In this document: piece after piece, positions 21,001 through 29,251 of the stretch
How positions within the stretch are numbered: the stretch's first letter is position 1
How the letters are laid out: every line of letters starts with the position of its first letter
DNA from: Lachnospiraceae bacterium
GTDB lineage: Bacteria; Bacillota; Clostridia; Lachnospirales; Lachnospiraceae
DNA: 64,000 bases
Assembly: GCA_015056945.1 (NCBI GenBank)
Contig: SVFH01000007.1
Coordinates: 1-64,000 of the forward strand
Direction of reading: 5' to 3'
The notes under the pieces: generated by a model
Database searches by the model: none
The model's input: the letters and a program-made list of their open reading frames with translations, nothing else
Told to the model about the DNA's origin: nothing
Program-made: the position numbers and the translations under genes

Positions 21001-23167
21001 TTGCCGCAACATCTACAGACAACATATATTCGCCGTTTTCATTTGTCGCTTTATCCAATTTTAATTCTACTTCTGTTGCCATTTGTACAACAGAGACTTC
21101 GCAAGTAGCAACTAAATCTTTTCCCCCAAGTGCTTTAGCTGTAATCGTCGCATTCCCAAGCGCACGTGCAGTAATGACACCATTCTGGTCTACAGAAGCA
21201 ACCTCTTCATTTGAGGTTGTCCACTCAACACTTAAATCATTTGCATCGTATGGTTGAACTGTTGCATAAATCTGATACGTTTGCTCCTTTTCAAGTTTAA
21301 GCTCGGTTTTATTCAATGAAATCTTTTCCGGTTTAACATATATTCTTTCCAAAGTTACACTTTTACTTAAACTTTGCGGTATATAAGATATCGTTTCATC
21401 AGTATCTAATCTTTTCCATCTGCCTGTTAAAGATATATTCTTCCGTAAATTCAATGGCGCTTCCATCTTGACAAGTTTAGACATTCCGTTGAACATATAG
21501 CTAACAGAATAGCTACCCGTTGCATATCCCATTTTAAAGGAACTCAAATCCAAATATTCAATGCTACTGCATCCGCTAAACATGCTGGAAAAATCCTCAA
21601 CGCGATTTGTATTAAAATTTCTCAAGTCCAGCTCTTTAACCGAGCTACATCCATAAAACATACCTGACATATCACGAACATTTTTCGTATCAAAACCGCT
21701 CACATCAATTTTGGTAAGAGAACTGCATCCATAAAACACATCCCCCATATCTTCAGCAGATTCTGTATTATTTAATTTGCTTACATCAAGGTTCTCCAGC
21801 GAACTACAGTCATTAAACATGCCGTATATAGAAGTAATAGCCGCCCCATCAAAACCGCTCAAATCAACATACTTTAATTTAGGACAGCTTGAAAACATAT
21901 AATCAACTTGAATCTCTTCTCCTTCTTTAAACTTCATGTTCTCTATATTCAAACTCTCAAGTTCAGAACATATTGCAAACATTCCTGACAAATCACAACC
22001 GTACGGATACATTTCAAACGAACTCAAATCAAGCGTTTTTAATGATTCGCAGCAATTAAACATATATTCATATGTGGAAACTTGCTTAGTATTAAAGCTT
22101 GCCAAATTTACATTCTTCAAGGAAGTGCAACCGGCAAACATATGTGACATATCCCACACTGTGCTGGTATCGAAACTGCTTAAATCCAAACTTTCCAAAC
22201 TATGGCATTCAGCAAACATACTATTCATACTATACACATTGCTTGTATCAAAAGAACTTAAATCAACGTGTTTCAATCCTGAACAATAGTAAAACATGCT
22301 GCCCATTCCATAGACATTTGATGTATCAAAAAATGTCAAATCTAAAGAGGTCAGTTTGTCACATTCCATAAACATTCCATACATGTCCGTAACCTTACCG
22401 GTATTAAAATCACCAAAGATAATTTCTTCCAGCTGGCTACAGCCGTAAAACATTTGTTGCATGTTGGTTACATTCTCGGTATTCAAATTTGTAAGATCCA
22501 ATTTTTTGACACTCAATCCAAAAAACAGACCATTCATATTTGTAATATAAGAAGTATCTACACAATCCAAAATCTCCAACTCTTGAACATAAGGAATCGA
22601 AAACGCATTTCGAACATCATCGCTTCCTTCTATAAAACAATTGGCTCCCCATACAAACTTTTTAATTCCCTTATTACGTATTTCCCACGTTTCCCAAGGC
22701 ACTTCAACGTCAGCATCAAAAAATTCACACGGAACACCTTCATCCTGTGTGATTGTCAACACACCATCTGAATCCAGTGTCCAGTGAACAGACTCACCCC
22801 AGTCACCGCTATATTCAATCGTTGCTGTAGTTTCGGCAACATCCTCCGAAGCCATTTCAGGCTCAGATGTTTCTTCAGATGTTTCTTCAGATGTTTCTTC
22901 AGATGTCTCTTCAGACGCTTCTTTACTTGCTTCTGCATCCGAAACTTCTTCACTCACTTCCTCGGAAACCTCTTCTGAAGCCTCCTCACTCATCTCCGTG
23001 GTTTCAACAGCACTTTCTTCCGTGCTCTCTTTCTCCGCTTCGAAAACAGCAGTGCCAATCTCTTCAGCAAATGCCGTCATTCCGCTGCCACTCAATACCA
23101 TGACAGCAGCAAGAAACATTGCTAAAGTCCTTGCAACATTTCTTTTCCAATGTTTCATACGTTTCAT
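18026..23167 (-). CDS. Very large secreted surface protein with BspA-type repeats and Ig-like domains
   Basis: The 1713-residue product is a secreted, probably adhesive or matrix-binding protein; its exact ligand is unknown. Residues 1-35 form a signal peptide (KRMKHWKRN then a hydrophobic core ending in AFAEE). A Glu/Ser/Thr-rich stretch follows (about 36-115, with EETS repeated). From about 160 to 590 there are roughly a dozen 25-26-residue BspA/DUF285 repeats of the form MFYGCSSLxxLDLSSFDTSNVxxM. From about 640 to the end there are many bacterial Ig-like (Big_2) domains with recurring ALDGSKKxxxVTI strands. No LPXTG, transmembrane anchor or cell-wall-binding domain is visible at the C-terminus, so attachment is unclear. 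A GGGAGG site precedes the ATG. A divergent HTH gene and a palindromic operator lie upstream. Confidence 0.9.
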   Translation of the reverse strand: MKRMKHWKRNVARTLAMFLAAVMVLSGSGMTAFAEEIGTAVFEAEKESTEESAVETTEMSEEASEEVSEEVSEEVSDAEASKEASEETSEETSEETSEETSEPEMASEDVAETTATIEYSGDWGESVHWTLDSDGVLTITQDEGVPCEFFDADVEVPWETWEIRNKGIKKFVWGANCFIEGSDDVRNAFSIPYVQELEILDCVDTSYITNMNGLFFGLSVKKLDLTNLNTENVTNMQQMFYGCSQLEEIIFGDFNTGKVTDMYGMFMECDKLTSLDLTFFDTSNVYGMGSMFYYCSGLKHVDLSSFDTSNVYSMNSMFAECHSLESLDLSSFDTSTVWDMSHMFAGCTSLKNVNLASFNTKQVSTYEYMFNCCESLKTLDLSSFEMYPYGCDLSGMFAICSELESLNIENMKFKEGEEIQVDYMFSSCPKLKYVDLSGFDGAAITSIYGMFNDCSSLENLDVSKLNNTESAEDMGDVFYGCSSLTKIDVSGFDTKNVRDMSGMFYGCSSVKELDLRNFNTNRVEDFSSMFSGCSSIEYLDLSSFKMGYATGSYSVSYMFNGMSKLVKMEAPLNLRKNISLTGRWKRLDTDETISYIPQSLSKSVTLERIYVKPEKISLNKTELKLEKEQTYQIYATVQPYDANDLSVEWTTSNEEVASVDQNGVITARALGNATITAKALGGKDLVATCEVSVVQMATEVELKLDKATNENGEYMLSVDVAAIPSLEWKNGEPWPTYYFGYSGAEVSVQNGKIIPKKAGTGVLTVYSENAGKIGPTASVKYCVAEYSEPVSGITLNQSRVILDAQSERNSFLLEATIDNADVACAKIDFSTDKPSMVKIVDHGNNTATVTLVDTNLGEAIVTATATDGSEKSAACTVVSGTCVDSITITSALASGTDGTYLLGLGEKGKLTTGILPTNATDKSVTWKSTDERIVKVDATGTVTAEGFGLVDVYATATDGSGVSAKATIYVSIPAASVRMGVAGLKDGKIKLTTPGTRPTFFMLTEVLDKEGYKDYVLQQVDYTISGKNPKSITYSGGGIQGNFVATAPGFVTITATAKSNPAAKTSVTVEIEQQVYAFDVKAPKKVGSYTAEDGEHWIAYVGKKNVTLTPTAIYNNGEKEYAPAKGLQKYEIILEDSAKGNLSVDKKGTGIVVSKEAAEGIYAVDLKNANSGIVKRVYIDVVKANETYIKDVSIAVPKNIVEVTQDSYYIAQGSKVKLAGVLNGGESVKGYTQAWSVVECSPANQGEATVTNAGVLDLTKAQAGDCYGVSLTVAKGEESASGYITVYVRTKTNVSAMKLVLADDDSQVLPSSFNVQYVNNGKVFKVAEQNGAANLYGVTGGKKGVLSIEEAYGGYIVCAEGTGTAKITITALDGSNAKKVLNVKVVPSGNPVSKITTGSKKYSVEPNKPIWIPYSISTKNGKTASDTRIEWTSSNASILEVESTNGYSSESCITTEMSGYLKLVADTGMIGKVTLTGKALDGSKKTVKVTINVVSSAKKEVTYKLSLQTPAKTPNGGVPGLALLTYGKSVKLTANVFPNKAKNKTISYTIVGLDVNGQQTLSEAELKAKGVTVKKGVVAASKKSSYTGYVKVTATLDYMTYVMGEATPIIAEKTLYVQPGVTKVEITGADGEVMKTATVEAGTNLVLNAKVTGAGDLTYSNVSWSVSDSKIASVDANGLVKIKADAKKGKKVKVTATALDGSKKKAVVTITVK
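22866..22913 (-). repeat. 12-bp tandem repeat inside the surface-protein gene
   Basis: Four copies of GATGTTTCTTCA (the last with one change) lie head to tail. They encode EETS units in the linker after the signal peptide. Copy-number change would alter the linker length by four residues without a frameshift. Confidence 0.85.
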
Positions 23168-23241
23168 AAAAACCTCCCTTTCTTTTGTGCACTACCATTT
23201 CTTAGTTTCATTTTGGCAAGTAACACTATTATTTTTGCTTT

Positions 23242-23260
23242 TGACATTCAGTGAATGTCA
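23242..23260. promoter_or_regulatory. 19-bp perfect palindrome between divergent genes
   Basis: TGACATTCA-G-TGAATGTCA is a perfect dyad between the surface-protein gene and the divergent HTH gene. The plus strand reads TTGACA at its edge and a further TGTCAA half-site lies at about 23296. It is a good candidate operator for the adjacent XRE-type regulator. Confidence 0.6.
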
Positions 23261-23331
23261 TTATGTTTAAAATTTTATCTCATTCTAATTAAAATGTCAA
23301 TCAAAGAGCATACTAAGAAGGAGGGGTAAAT

Positions 23332-23577
23332 ATGTTTATCAACAAAACAAACGACGGCAGAAACAACATATGCGGAAGAAAGATTTCCGAATTACGCGGA
23401 TGCTTAAAAATCTCGCAAAGAGAACTTGCAGATCGACTTCAGATTGCAGGACTTGATGTTGACAAAAATGCAATCCAACGCATGGAATCCGGAAAGCGTT
23501 TCATTACCGATATCGAAATACTGGCAATATCAAAAATTTTCAATGTTACCCCTAATGATTTACTCGATATAAAGTAA
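23332..23577 (+). CDS. XRE/Cro-CI family HTH regulator
   Basis: The 81-residue protein consists essentially of one HTH_3 domain: ICGRKISELRGCLKISQREL, ADRLQIAGLDVDKNAIQRME and an ILAISKIFNVTPNDLLDI tail. It starts behind a strong AAGGAGGGG site. It is divergent from the BspA/Ig-like gene, with the 19-bp palindrome between them, so it may control that gene and itself. There is no sensor or dimerisation domain. It is one of only two clear plus-strand genes in the window. Confidence 0.85.
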   Translation: MFINKTNDGRNNICGRKISELRGCLKISQRELADRLQIAGLDVDKNAIQRMESGKRFITDIEILAISKIFNVTPNDLLDIK

Positions 23578-23634
23578 TCCCGCTTTTTATATTCAAAATC
23601 CTCCCATTCTTTTTCTTTTTTTCTTCCTGATACA

Positions 23635-23663
23635 TTGCAAAAACACCTGAAAAGTGCTACAGT
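23635..23663 (+). promoter_or_regulatory. Possible promoter of the FliD-like gene
   Basis: TTGCAA (23635-23640), 17 nt, TACAGT (23658-23663), about 107 nt before the ATG. A CCTGT-cgt-ACAGG hairpin lies in the leader at about 23690. No sigma-28 consensus was recognised. Confidence 0.45.
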
Positions 23664-23769
23664 AAAGTTAGAAAAGTATGCTTTTAACCCCTGTCGTACA
23701 GGCACGGTCGCCCATATGCATCTGCTTTATTGTGCACGACAGTTTTCACGGAAGAAAGGAGGGGATGAC

Positions 23770-25080
23770 ATGGCTTATAATTTCGCGTTGTCGAATGTCT
23801 ACAATCTGTATCAGTCTACATATGCGCCTAAGAACGTAAGTCGTTACGATGCTCATAAGAAGAGCGAGCTGCGCAGTGTATATCATTCCATTGTCAAATT
23901 GAATAAAGAATCTCCTCTTACTATTGTGGATACCAGTCAGGAAGCGCAGGCTTATGCGGTTTCTTTAAAAGAGAACGCAAGGCAGCTACGTAATACCATC
24001 GCTTCGCTCGGCGGACTTGATGAAGGGGAATTATTAACAAGAAAAACTGCATCCAGCAGCAACCCTGATGTCCTGGACGTGAAATATGTCGGCGACACAC
24101 TGACAGACGAGGCTCCCGACACACAGTATGACATTATGGTGAAACAGCTTGCAAAACCGCAGGTTAACACAGGCACCTATCTGAACAAAAAGCAGATGGA
24201 ATTGCCACCCGGACCCTATTCCTTTGAATTGGAGATTAATCATACCGCTTACGAGTTCCAATTCAATATCGGCTCGAATGACACAAATCTCGATCTGCAG
24301 AAGAAATTGATGCGTCTGATTAACAACTCCAATTTAGGAATCAACGCTTCGTTGAAAGAAGTCAATCCTTCTTCGGCTGCACTCGTGTTAGAGTCTATGG
24401 CAACCGGCATTGAACTCGGTCAGAATATGTGGTTTGACATTCAGGATTCGCTCCCGTATGACGAGGACCTTCCTTCTGTTGTGGATTACCTTGGATTAAA
24501 TCAGATTTCTGTTTTACCGCAAAATGCTGTTTTTACTATAAATGGTGAGAATCGTGTTTCGAATTCCAATCACTTTACTCTTGATAAAAAATACGAAATC
24601 ACATTAAAAGATTTGCCCGATAACAACGAAACAATTACGGTCGGCCTAAAAACTGACACAGAATCACTTTCGGAAAATGTGAATCGTTTCGTTTCCGGAT
24701 ACAATGATTTCATCCGCGCCACTGCCGAATATCTGGGTTCACAACCCAAAAGCAGTTACCTTTTGAAGGAAATGAAAAACATTACTGCTTCCTATGATTC
24801 GCAGCTTCGTCCTCTTGGTCTTGCCATGACGGAAACCGGTGAAATCAATGTAGATGAATCTTTGCTTCGTGACAACATCCAATTAGAAGATGCGAGAGAA
24901 AAGTTTTCATCCGTACGAAAGTTCACTAATTCTGTTTTGAACAAAACAAATTCCGTGGCATTAAATCCGATGGAATATGTACCTCAAAAAATAGTCGCTT
25001 ACAAAAAGCCGGATGCCACATTTGCAACACCTTACATTACGAGCCAGTACAGCGGCATGATGTTTAATACATACGCATAA
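23770..25080 (+). CDS. FliD-like flagellar hook-associated/capping protein
   Basis: The open frame extends upstream to a TTG at 23635, but the ATG at 23770 has a clear AAAGGAGGGG site and gives 436 residues. The part from about residue 100 resembles FliD: YDIMVKQLAKPQ (FliD_N beta strand), a GPYSFELEINHTAYEFQFNI strand pair, LQKKLMRLINNSNLGINASL, and near the end a helix SENVNRFVSGYNDFIRATAEYL like the FliD C-terminal domain. FliD caps the growing filament outside the cell. No flagellin or fliS gene is adjacent, and the N-terminal 100 residues are not those of a typical FliD, so it may be a divergent paralogue. A terminator follows. Confidence 0.7.
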   Translation: MAYNFALSNVYNLYQSTYAPKNVSRYDAHKKSELRSVYHSIVKLNKESPLTIVDTSQEAQAYAVSLKENARQLRNTIASLGGLDEGELLTRKTASSSNPDVLDVKYVGDTLTDEAPDTQYDIMVKQLAKPQVNTGTYLNKKQMELPPGPYSFELEINHTAYEFQFNIGSNDTNLDLQKKLMRLINNSNLGINASLKEVNPSSAALVLESMATGIELGQNMWFDIQDSLPYDEDLPSVVDYLGLNQISVLPQNAVFTINGENRVSNSNHFTLDKKYEITLKDLPDNNETITVGLKTDTESLSENVNRFVSGYNDFIRATAEYLGSQPKSSYLLKEMKNITASYDSQLRPLGLAMTETGEINVDESLLRDNIQLEDAREKFSSVRKFTNSVLNKTNSVALNPMEYVPQKIVAYKKPDATFATPYITSQYSGMMFNTYA

Positions 25081-25126
25081 AAACGGGAATATGTCTCATT
25101 GTCATGATGCATTTTCCCGTTTTTTA
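25081..25126 (+). terminator. Terminator of the FliD-like gene
   Basis: AAACGGGAA and TTTTCCCGTTT pair around a 24-nt loop and are followed by TTTT on the plus strand, directly after the stop codon. Confidence 0.8.
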
Positions 25127-25172
25127 TACTATTGATTCTTGATTGAACAAAGAGTGTGCATCCTTAGCGGAG

Positions 25173-25209
25173 TTTTTTATTGCATAGGAATTTCCTATGC
25201 AATAAAAAA
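25173..25209. repeat. Perfect 37-bp palindrome between convergent genes
   Basis: Two perfectly complementary 18-nt arms (25173-25190 and 25192-25209), TTTTTTATTGCATAGGAA and its reverse complement, flank a single T. A-tract and T-tract ends make it terminator-like on both strands. It lies between the convergent FliD-like and HPr genes and shares its AAAAAA with the next hairpin. Confidence 0.85.
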
Positions 25210-25239
25210 GCTGTTTTGCGAATTATCACAAAACAGCTT
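25208..25239 (-). terminator. Terminator of the HPr gene
   Basis: Minus-strand AAGCTGTTTTG and CAAAACAGCTT (11 bp, perfect) close a 10-nt loop and run into TTTTTTATTG. Confidence 0.88.
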
Positions 25240-25248
25240 TCAATCTAC

Positions 25249-25512
25249 TTATTCACCTAAACCATTTTCAATTGCTGTTACCAAAGCATTCAATGCAGCT
25301 TCCTCATCTTCACCTTCACATGTAAGTGTGATTTCATCACCGCTCTTTACGCATGCTCCCAAGACACTTAAAACGCTCTTCGCATTTGCTACAGTATCAC
25401 GAAATGAAAAAGTAATCAATGATTTATACTGAATTGCTTCTTTGCAAAGGATTCCGGCAGGTCTCAAATGCAAACCTGTGGGATTCTTAATTGTAACTTT
25501 CTGGCTTACCAT
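25249..25512 (-). CDS. ptsH: HPr, phosphocarrier protein of the PTS
   Basis: HPr passes phosphate from enzyme I to the sugar-specific EIIA proteins and, when phosphorylated at Ser46, co-represses with CcpA in Firmicutes. The 87-residue protein has the active-site motif GLHLRPAG with His15 and Arg17, and Ser46 in NAKSVLSVLG, so both phosphorylation sites are present. It is a single gene; no ptsI is adjacent. A promoter (25581-25609) lies upstream and a terminator follows. The symbol rests on those conserved residues; an HPr-like paralogue is possible. Confidence 0.85.
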   Translation of the reverse strand: MVSQKVTIKNPTGLHLRPAGILCKEAIQYKSLITFSFRDTVANAKSVLSVLGACVKSGDEITLTCEGEDEEAALNALVTAIENGLGE

Positions 25513-25580
25513 TTCTTACGCCCCCTATCACATGAATATCTAAACTTCGTGCTATATAAAACTCATTTGTAACCACTTAT

Positions 25581-25609
25581 ATTATAGCATTTTTACACGC
25601 TTTAAACAA
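25581..25609 (-). promoter_or_regulatory. Sigma-A promoter of the HPr gene
   Basis: Minus-strand TTGTTT (25604-25609), 17 nt, perfect TATAAT (25581-25586), about 70 nt before the ATG. Confidence 0.75.
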
Positions 25610-25674
25610 GTAAATTATGTGAAATCATATTAAATTCACGTTCCGTTCACATTTGCAAAATAGCGAAAACTTTA

Positions 25675-27024
25675 TCAAAGCATCGTGTTTTGAATTAAAT
25701 CCGCCAACTTACGTGCTTCCTGTTCTATCATCTTCTGATCTTTTCCTTCAATCATAACACGTACTTTAGGTTCTGTTCCGGAAGGACGGATTAATACTCT
25801 TCCTTCTCCGGCAAACTTTTTATCAAGTTCTTCAATTGCCGCCGCAATTTCAGGATACTCCATATAACTGGATTTTTTATGATTCGGTACTTTGGCATTA
25901 ATCAATGCCTGCGGCAGAACTTCCATAATTTCTGCAAGTTCTGAAAGCTTTTTACCGGTTTTTACAATAACCTCAAGCAAAAGCAATGCACTAAGCAATC
26001 CGTCACCGGTTGTATTACTGTCAAGCATGATAATGTGTCCTGACTGTTCACCACCGAGGTTGGCTCCGACTTCCTTCATACGTTCAAGCACATAACGGTC
26101 GCCAACCTTAGTCTGTTCAAGGTGGATTCCCTCACGTTGCGCCATAAGTGTCATACCAAGATTACTCATAACAGTTACAACAATCATGTCTTTTTTCAAA
26201 GTGCCCTGCTGCTTCATGAAATTTCCCACGATAGACATAATCTGGTCACCATCTACCAGTTTTCCTTTTTCATCTACGGCAAGCATACGGTCAGCATCTC
26301 CATCGAATGCAATACCAAGATTTGCATTCTCATAAACAACACGTGCACACAACTCTTCCATGTGTGTAGAACCGCAGTTTGCATTAATATTGGTTCCATC
26401 CGGCATATTATGAATGGCAACAACATTCGCTCCAAGTTCCTTTAAAGCTTCTACCGATGTATAAAAGGATGCTCCCTCTGCACAGTCCACCACAATCTTG
26501 AGTCCGGACAAATCAATATCCACTGCACGGATTGTATGATTGATATATTCCTCTCTTGCATCCGTACGGTATTTAATTTTACCAACTCCGGAACCGGTAG
26601 GGAATTTAACACCTTCCATGTTGTTGCGAATCAAAGCCTCGATTTCATCTTCCATAGCATCCGGAAGCTTATAGCCTTCGGAATCAAAAAACTTAATTCC
26701 GTTAAACTCTACAGGATTATGTGATGCCGAAATCACAACACCTGCATCCACCTTATACTTTCTTGTCAGATATGCAACTGCCGGAGTCGGAACAACACCG
26801 ACATATACCGCATTCGCACCAACGGAACAAACACCTGCCATCAAAGCATTCGCAAGCATATCTCCTGAAATTCTTGTATCACAACCAACCATAATCGTCG
26901 GCTTATGATTTGTTTCTTTGGTCAACACATGTGCGCCGGCCTGCCCTAACTGCATTGCCAACAACGGTGTTAATTCTTCATTTGCTACGCCTCTCACACC
27001 ATCTGTTCCAAATAATCTTGCCAT
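25675..27024 (-). CDS. glmM: Phosphoglucosamine mutase
   Basis: GlmM converts glucosamine-6-phosphate to glucosamine-1-phosphate for peptidoglycan precursor synthesis. The 449-residue protein starts MARLFGTDGVRG and has the phosphoserine loop ISASHNP (catalytic S101), the metal loop FDGDADR near 240, and the C-terminal phosphate-binding RPSGTEPKVRVM. Length is normal. It is the third gene of the cdaA-cdaR-glmM operon; in other Firmicutes GlmM interacts with and inhibits CdaA, linking c-di-AMP to wall synthesis. Confidence 0.97.
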   Translation of the reverse strand: MARLFGTDGVRGVANEELTPLLAMQLGQAGAHVLTKETNHKPTIMVGCDTRISGDMLANALMAGVCSVGANAVYVGVVPTPAVAYLTRKYKVDAGVVISASHNPVEFNGIKFFDSEGYKLPDAMEDEIEALIRNNMEGVKFPTGSGVGKIKYRTDAREEYINHTIRAVDIDLSGLKIVVDCAEGASFYTSVEALKELGANVVAIHNMPDGTNINANCGSTHMEELCARVVYENANLGIAFDGDADRMLAVDEKGKLVDGDQIMSIVGNFMKQQGTLKKDMIVVTVMSNLGMTLMAQREGIHLEQTKVGDRYVLERMKEVGANLGGEQSGHIIMLDSNTTGDGLLSALLLLEVIVKTGKKLSELAEIMEVLPQALINAKVPNHKKSSYMEYPEIAAAIEELDKKFAGEGRVLIRPSGTEPKVRVMIEGKDQKMIEQEARKLADLIQNTML

Positions 27025-27058
27025 TTTTCATTCTCCTCCTGTTTGCCTCTGCAAACAA

Positions 27059-28345
27059 TTAATTTTTAGTAATTCGAACCTGAACCTTGAAATTATCTTT
27101 GATATATGCGCCTTCCGGTAATCCGAAATCAGGAATCAGATAATAAATGCCTGTATCCGGAGTACTCATATCCCGCTCTTGCATATATGCAGCAAAATCT
27201 AACTTCAACTTAATATTGTTCTGATTGATTTTACTCAAAATAGTGTCCAGACCATACACTTTCAATCTGGTTTCTTCATTCGTTACATAATTGCCATCTG
27301 TCAACACTTCTGCAACGTATCCTTCCGGAACACCTTCTACAACAATATCCTCTTTCGAGAATGAAATCTCGATTGTTTCTTCAGGTTCCACAAAGATTTT
27401 AATGGTAGCTCTGCCTTCATCATTCGGGTTCGCCAGTGAAATGTAGTTTGGAAGGAATTCTTCTAAATCCACCACAACTGTCAAATCTGCGGTAGTTCCG
27501 CTCAAATCAAGTTCAGTTGACGGAATCTCAATTGCTTCGTATTTTTCCACAATTGATTTACGTCCTGCAATCAGTACTTCTTCGACATTGCAAGTCACTT
27601 CGCCTGTTGCAGCATACCCTTCAGCCGGTTCGCCCTGGATTTCATAATGAATCGGAACTTTCTTTGTAAGCAGAACTTCCTGATTCACACTTACATGCTC
27701 AACATTCATGGATAATCTCTCATCATCCACAACCTTGCCCTCTGCATCATATAGCTTAATGGGAATACTGGAGCTAACGTTGTTCATAACATTATCCACC
27801 TGCAACTGCGCCTTGGCTTCTGCTATGGTGTCTACGAGTGACTCAGGACCTTCAATATATACCTGGTTCATATTGGTCGTAAGACTTCCCAGAATATATC
27901 CGTTCTCAGGATCTCCCGTAACATCAACATGAATCGGCTTCTGAATCTTTTTCAATTTCTCGATATTCAGTTTTACATTGTCGATATCACATTTAATATC
28001 ATCAATTTCATTGGCATACTTATTTGAAGACACTTTAATACTGATAGTATCCATCGAAGTAAGGTCACGCATATCAGCAACCGCCTTGATATTCTCTTTC
28101 GAAATATCTTCCACTATGGAGCGACGGCCCTTCACTGTAACGTTGACAACACCCGTATCCTCCAAGATTTCGTACACCTGTCCTTGCGCTTCAAGTTCAT
28201 TTCCGTTTAAAATTTTTACCTCAACACCGGAGAACATTACTGTCTTGACAGGATCGTCGATATTTACAACAATCAGCCACAACAATACGGAAAAAAGAAG
28301 GGCAAGTAACTTCAAATCCCAATTATTCGTTATTTTCTTTTTCAT
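27059..28345 (-). CDS. cdaR: CdaR/YbbR-domain regulator of c-di-AMP synthesis
   Basis: YbbR-repeat proteins are anchored outside the membrane and modulate CdaA. The 428-residue protein has a single N-terminal transmembrane helix (LKLLALLFSVLLWLIVV, residues 12-28), followed by about four repeated beta-rich YbbR domains with motifs such as IHVDVTGDPENGYILGSLTT and IHYEIQGEPAEGYAATG. The start overlaps the end of cdaA by 23 nt, which suggests translational coupling. glmM follows 34 nt later. Position between cdaA and glmM supports the call strongly. Confidence 0.93.
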   Translation of the reverse strand: MKKKITNNWDLKLLALLFSVLLWLIVVNIDDPVKTVMFSGVEVKILNGNELEAQGQVYEILEDTGVVNVTVKGRRSIVEDISKENIKAVADMRDLTSMDTISIKVSSNKYANEIDDIKCDIDNVKLNIEKLKKIQKPIHVDVTGDPENGYILGSLTTNMNQVYIEGPESLVDTIAEAKAQLQVDNVMNNVSSSIPIKLYDAEGKVVDDERLSMNVEHVSVNQEVLLTKKVPIHYEIQGEPAEGYAATGEVTCNVEEVLIAGRKSIVEKYEAIEIPSTELDLSGTTADLTVVVDLEEFLPNYISLANPNDEGRATIKIFVEPEETIEISFSKEDIVVEGVPEGYVAEVLTDGNYVTNEETRLKVYGLDTILSKINQNNIKLKLDFAAYMQERDMSTPDTGIYYLIPDFGLPEGAYIKDNFKVQVRITKN

Positions 28346-29213
28346 TCGAAGTTTTCTTTTTCCTTCCTTTCCAGAACTTAGACTTTTTCTCCTCTTGCGG
28401 CTTATCCTGAATAAGTTCTAATTTCTCTCTCAAGGTATCCGGTGTCAGGTTGTAATACAAATCTCCCTTGTATGCAACACTTACCTTACCGGTTTCCTCA
28501 GACACAATGATGGTCATGGAATCCGTTAACTCAGAAATACCAACACCTGCACGATGTCTGGTTCCAAGTTCTTTACTAAGAGTACGGCCATCTGTCAAAG
28601 GCAGATAACAGGTTGCTGAAATCACCCTGTCACCACGAATAATAACAGCACCGTCATGTAACGGTGTATTGTGTTCAAAAATATTAATTAACAACTGATT
28701 TGTCACCAAGCCATCAACTGCAATACCCGTACGTTCATACTCTACCAACGGAGAATTGTGTTCAATTACAATTAATGCACCGGTTCTTACTTTACCCATT
28801 TCAAAACATGCCTTAATCAGCTCTTCGAGAGTCTGATCCGAGAAACGTCCCTGTCTCTCTTTATAATCAAACGAGAGCAGCTCTGCCAGAATATTCTTCT
28901 GTCCAATCTGCTCTATCATACGACGGATTTCAGGCTGTAATGCCACAATAACCGCAATTGCAACAAGGGTAAGCATTTTTTCCGCAACCCAAATAATGGT
29001 TGACATATTCAACACAACTGCCACCCCAAGGAAAATAACAACTACGGCAATTCCTTTCAGGAAAGTCCACGCTCTGGCATTCTTAATCATAATCATCACC
29101 TGATAAATAAGGAAGGTGAGAATCAGAATCTCTAAAACATCAAGAATCCCAACGTGGGGAACGCGAAATGCCGACAAATATTCACTTGTAAATTCGGTAA
29201 TACGTTCCATCAT
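28323..29213 (-). CDS. cdaA: Diadenylate cyclase CdaA
   Basis: CdaA makes cyclic di-AMP from two ATP at the membrane. The 296-residue protein has an N-terminal membrane part with about three helices (residues 24-43, 51-70, 74-92) and a DAC domain with the catalytic DGA motif (187-189) and RHR motif (219-221). The C-terminus is lysine-rich. It is the first gene of the cdaA-cdaR-glmM operon, 38 nt downstream of an unrecognised membrane-protein gene. The start may be either of two consecutive ATG codons. Confidence 0.96.
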   Translation of the reverse strand: MMERITEFTSEYLSAFRVPHVGILDVLEILILTFLIYQVMIMIKNARAWTFLKGIAVVVIFLGVAVVLNMSTIIWVAEKMLTLVAIAVIVALQPEIRRMIEQIGQKNILAELLSFDYKERQGRFSDQTLEELIKACFEMGKVRTGALIVIEHNSPLVEYERTGIAVDGLVTNQLLINIFEHNTPLHDGAVIIRGDRVISATCYLPLTDGRTLSKELGTRHRAGVGISELTDSMTIIVSEETGKVSVAYKGDLYYNLTPDTLREKLELIQDKPQEEKKSKFWKGRKKKTSNEKENNE

Positions 29214-29251
29214 AATAACAACACCTGTTTCAATAATTTATTAACATTTAC

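Noticed and set aside
25131-25250. Insertion-sequence end suggested by the 37-bp palindrome
   Set aside because: No transposase, target duplication or second copy is visible nearby; a hairpin terminator explains it better.
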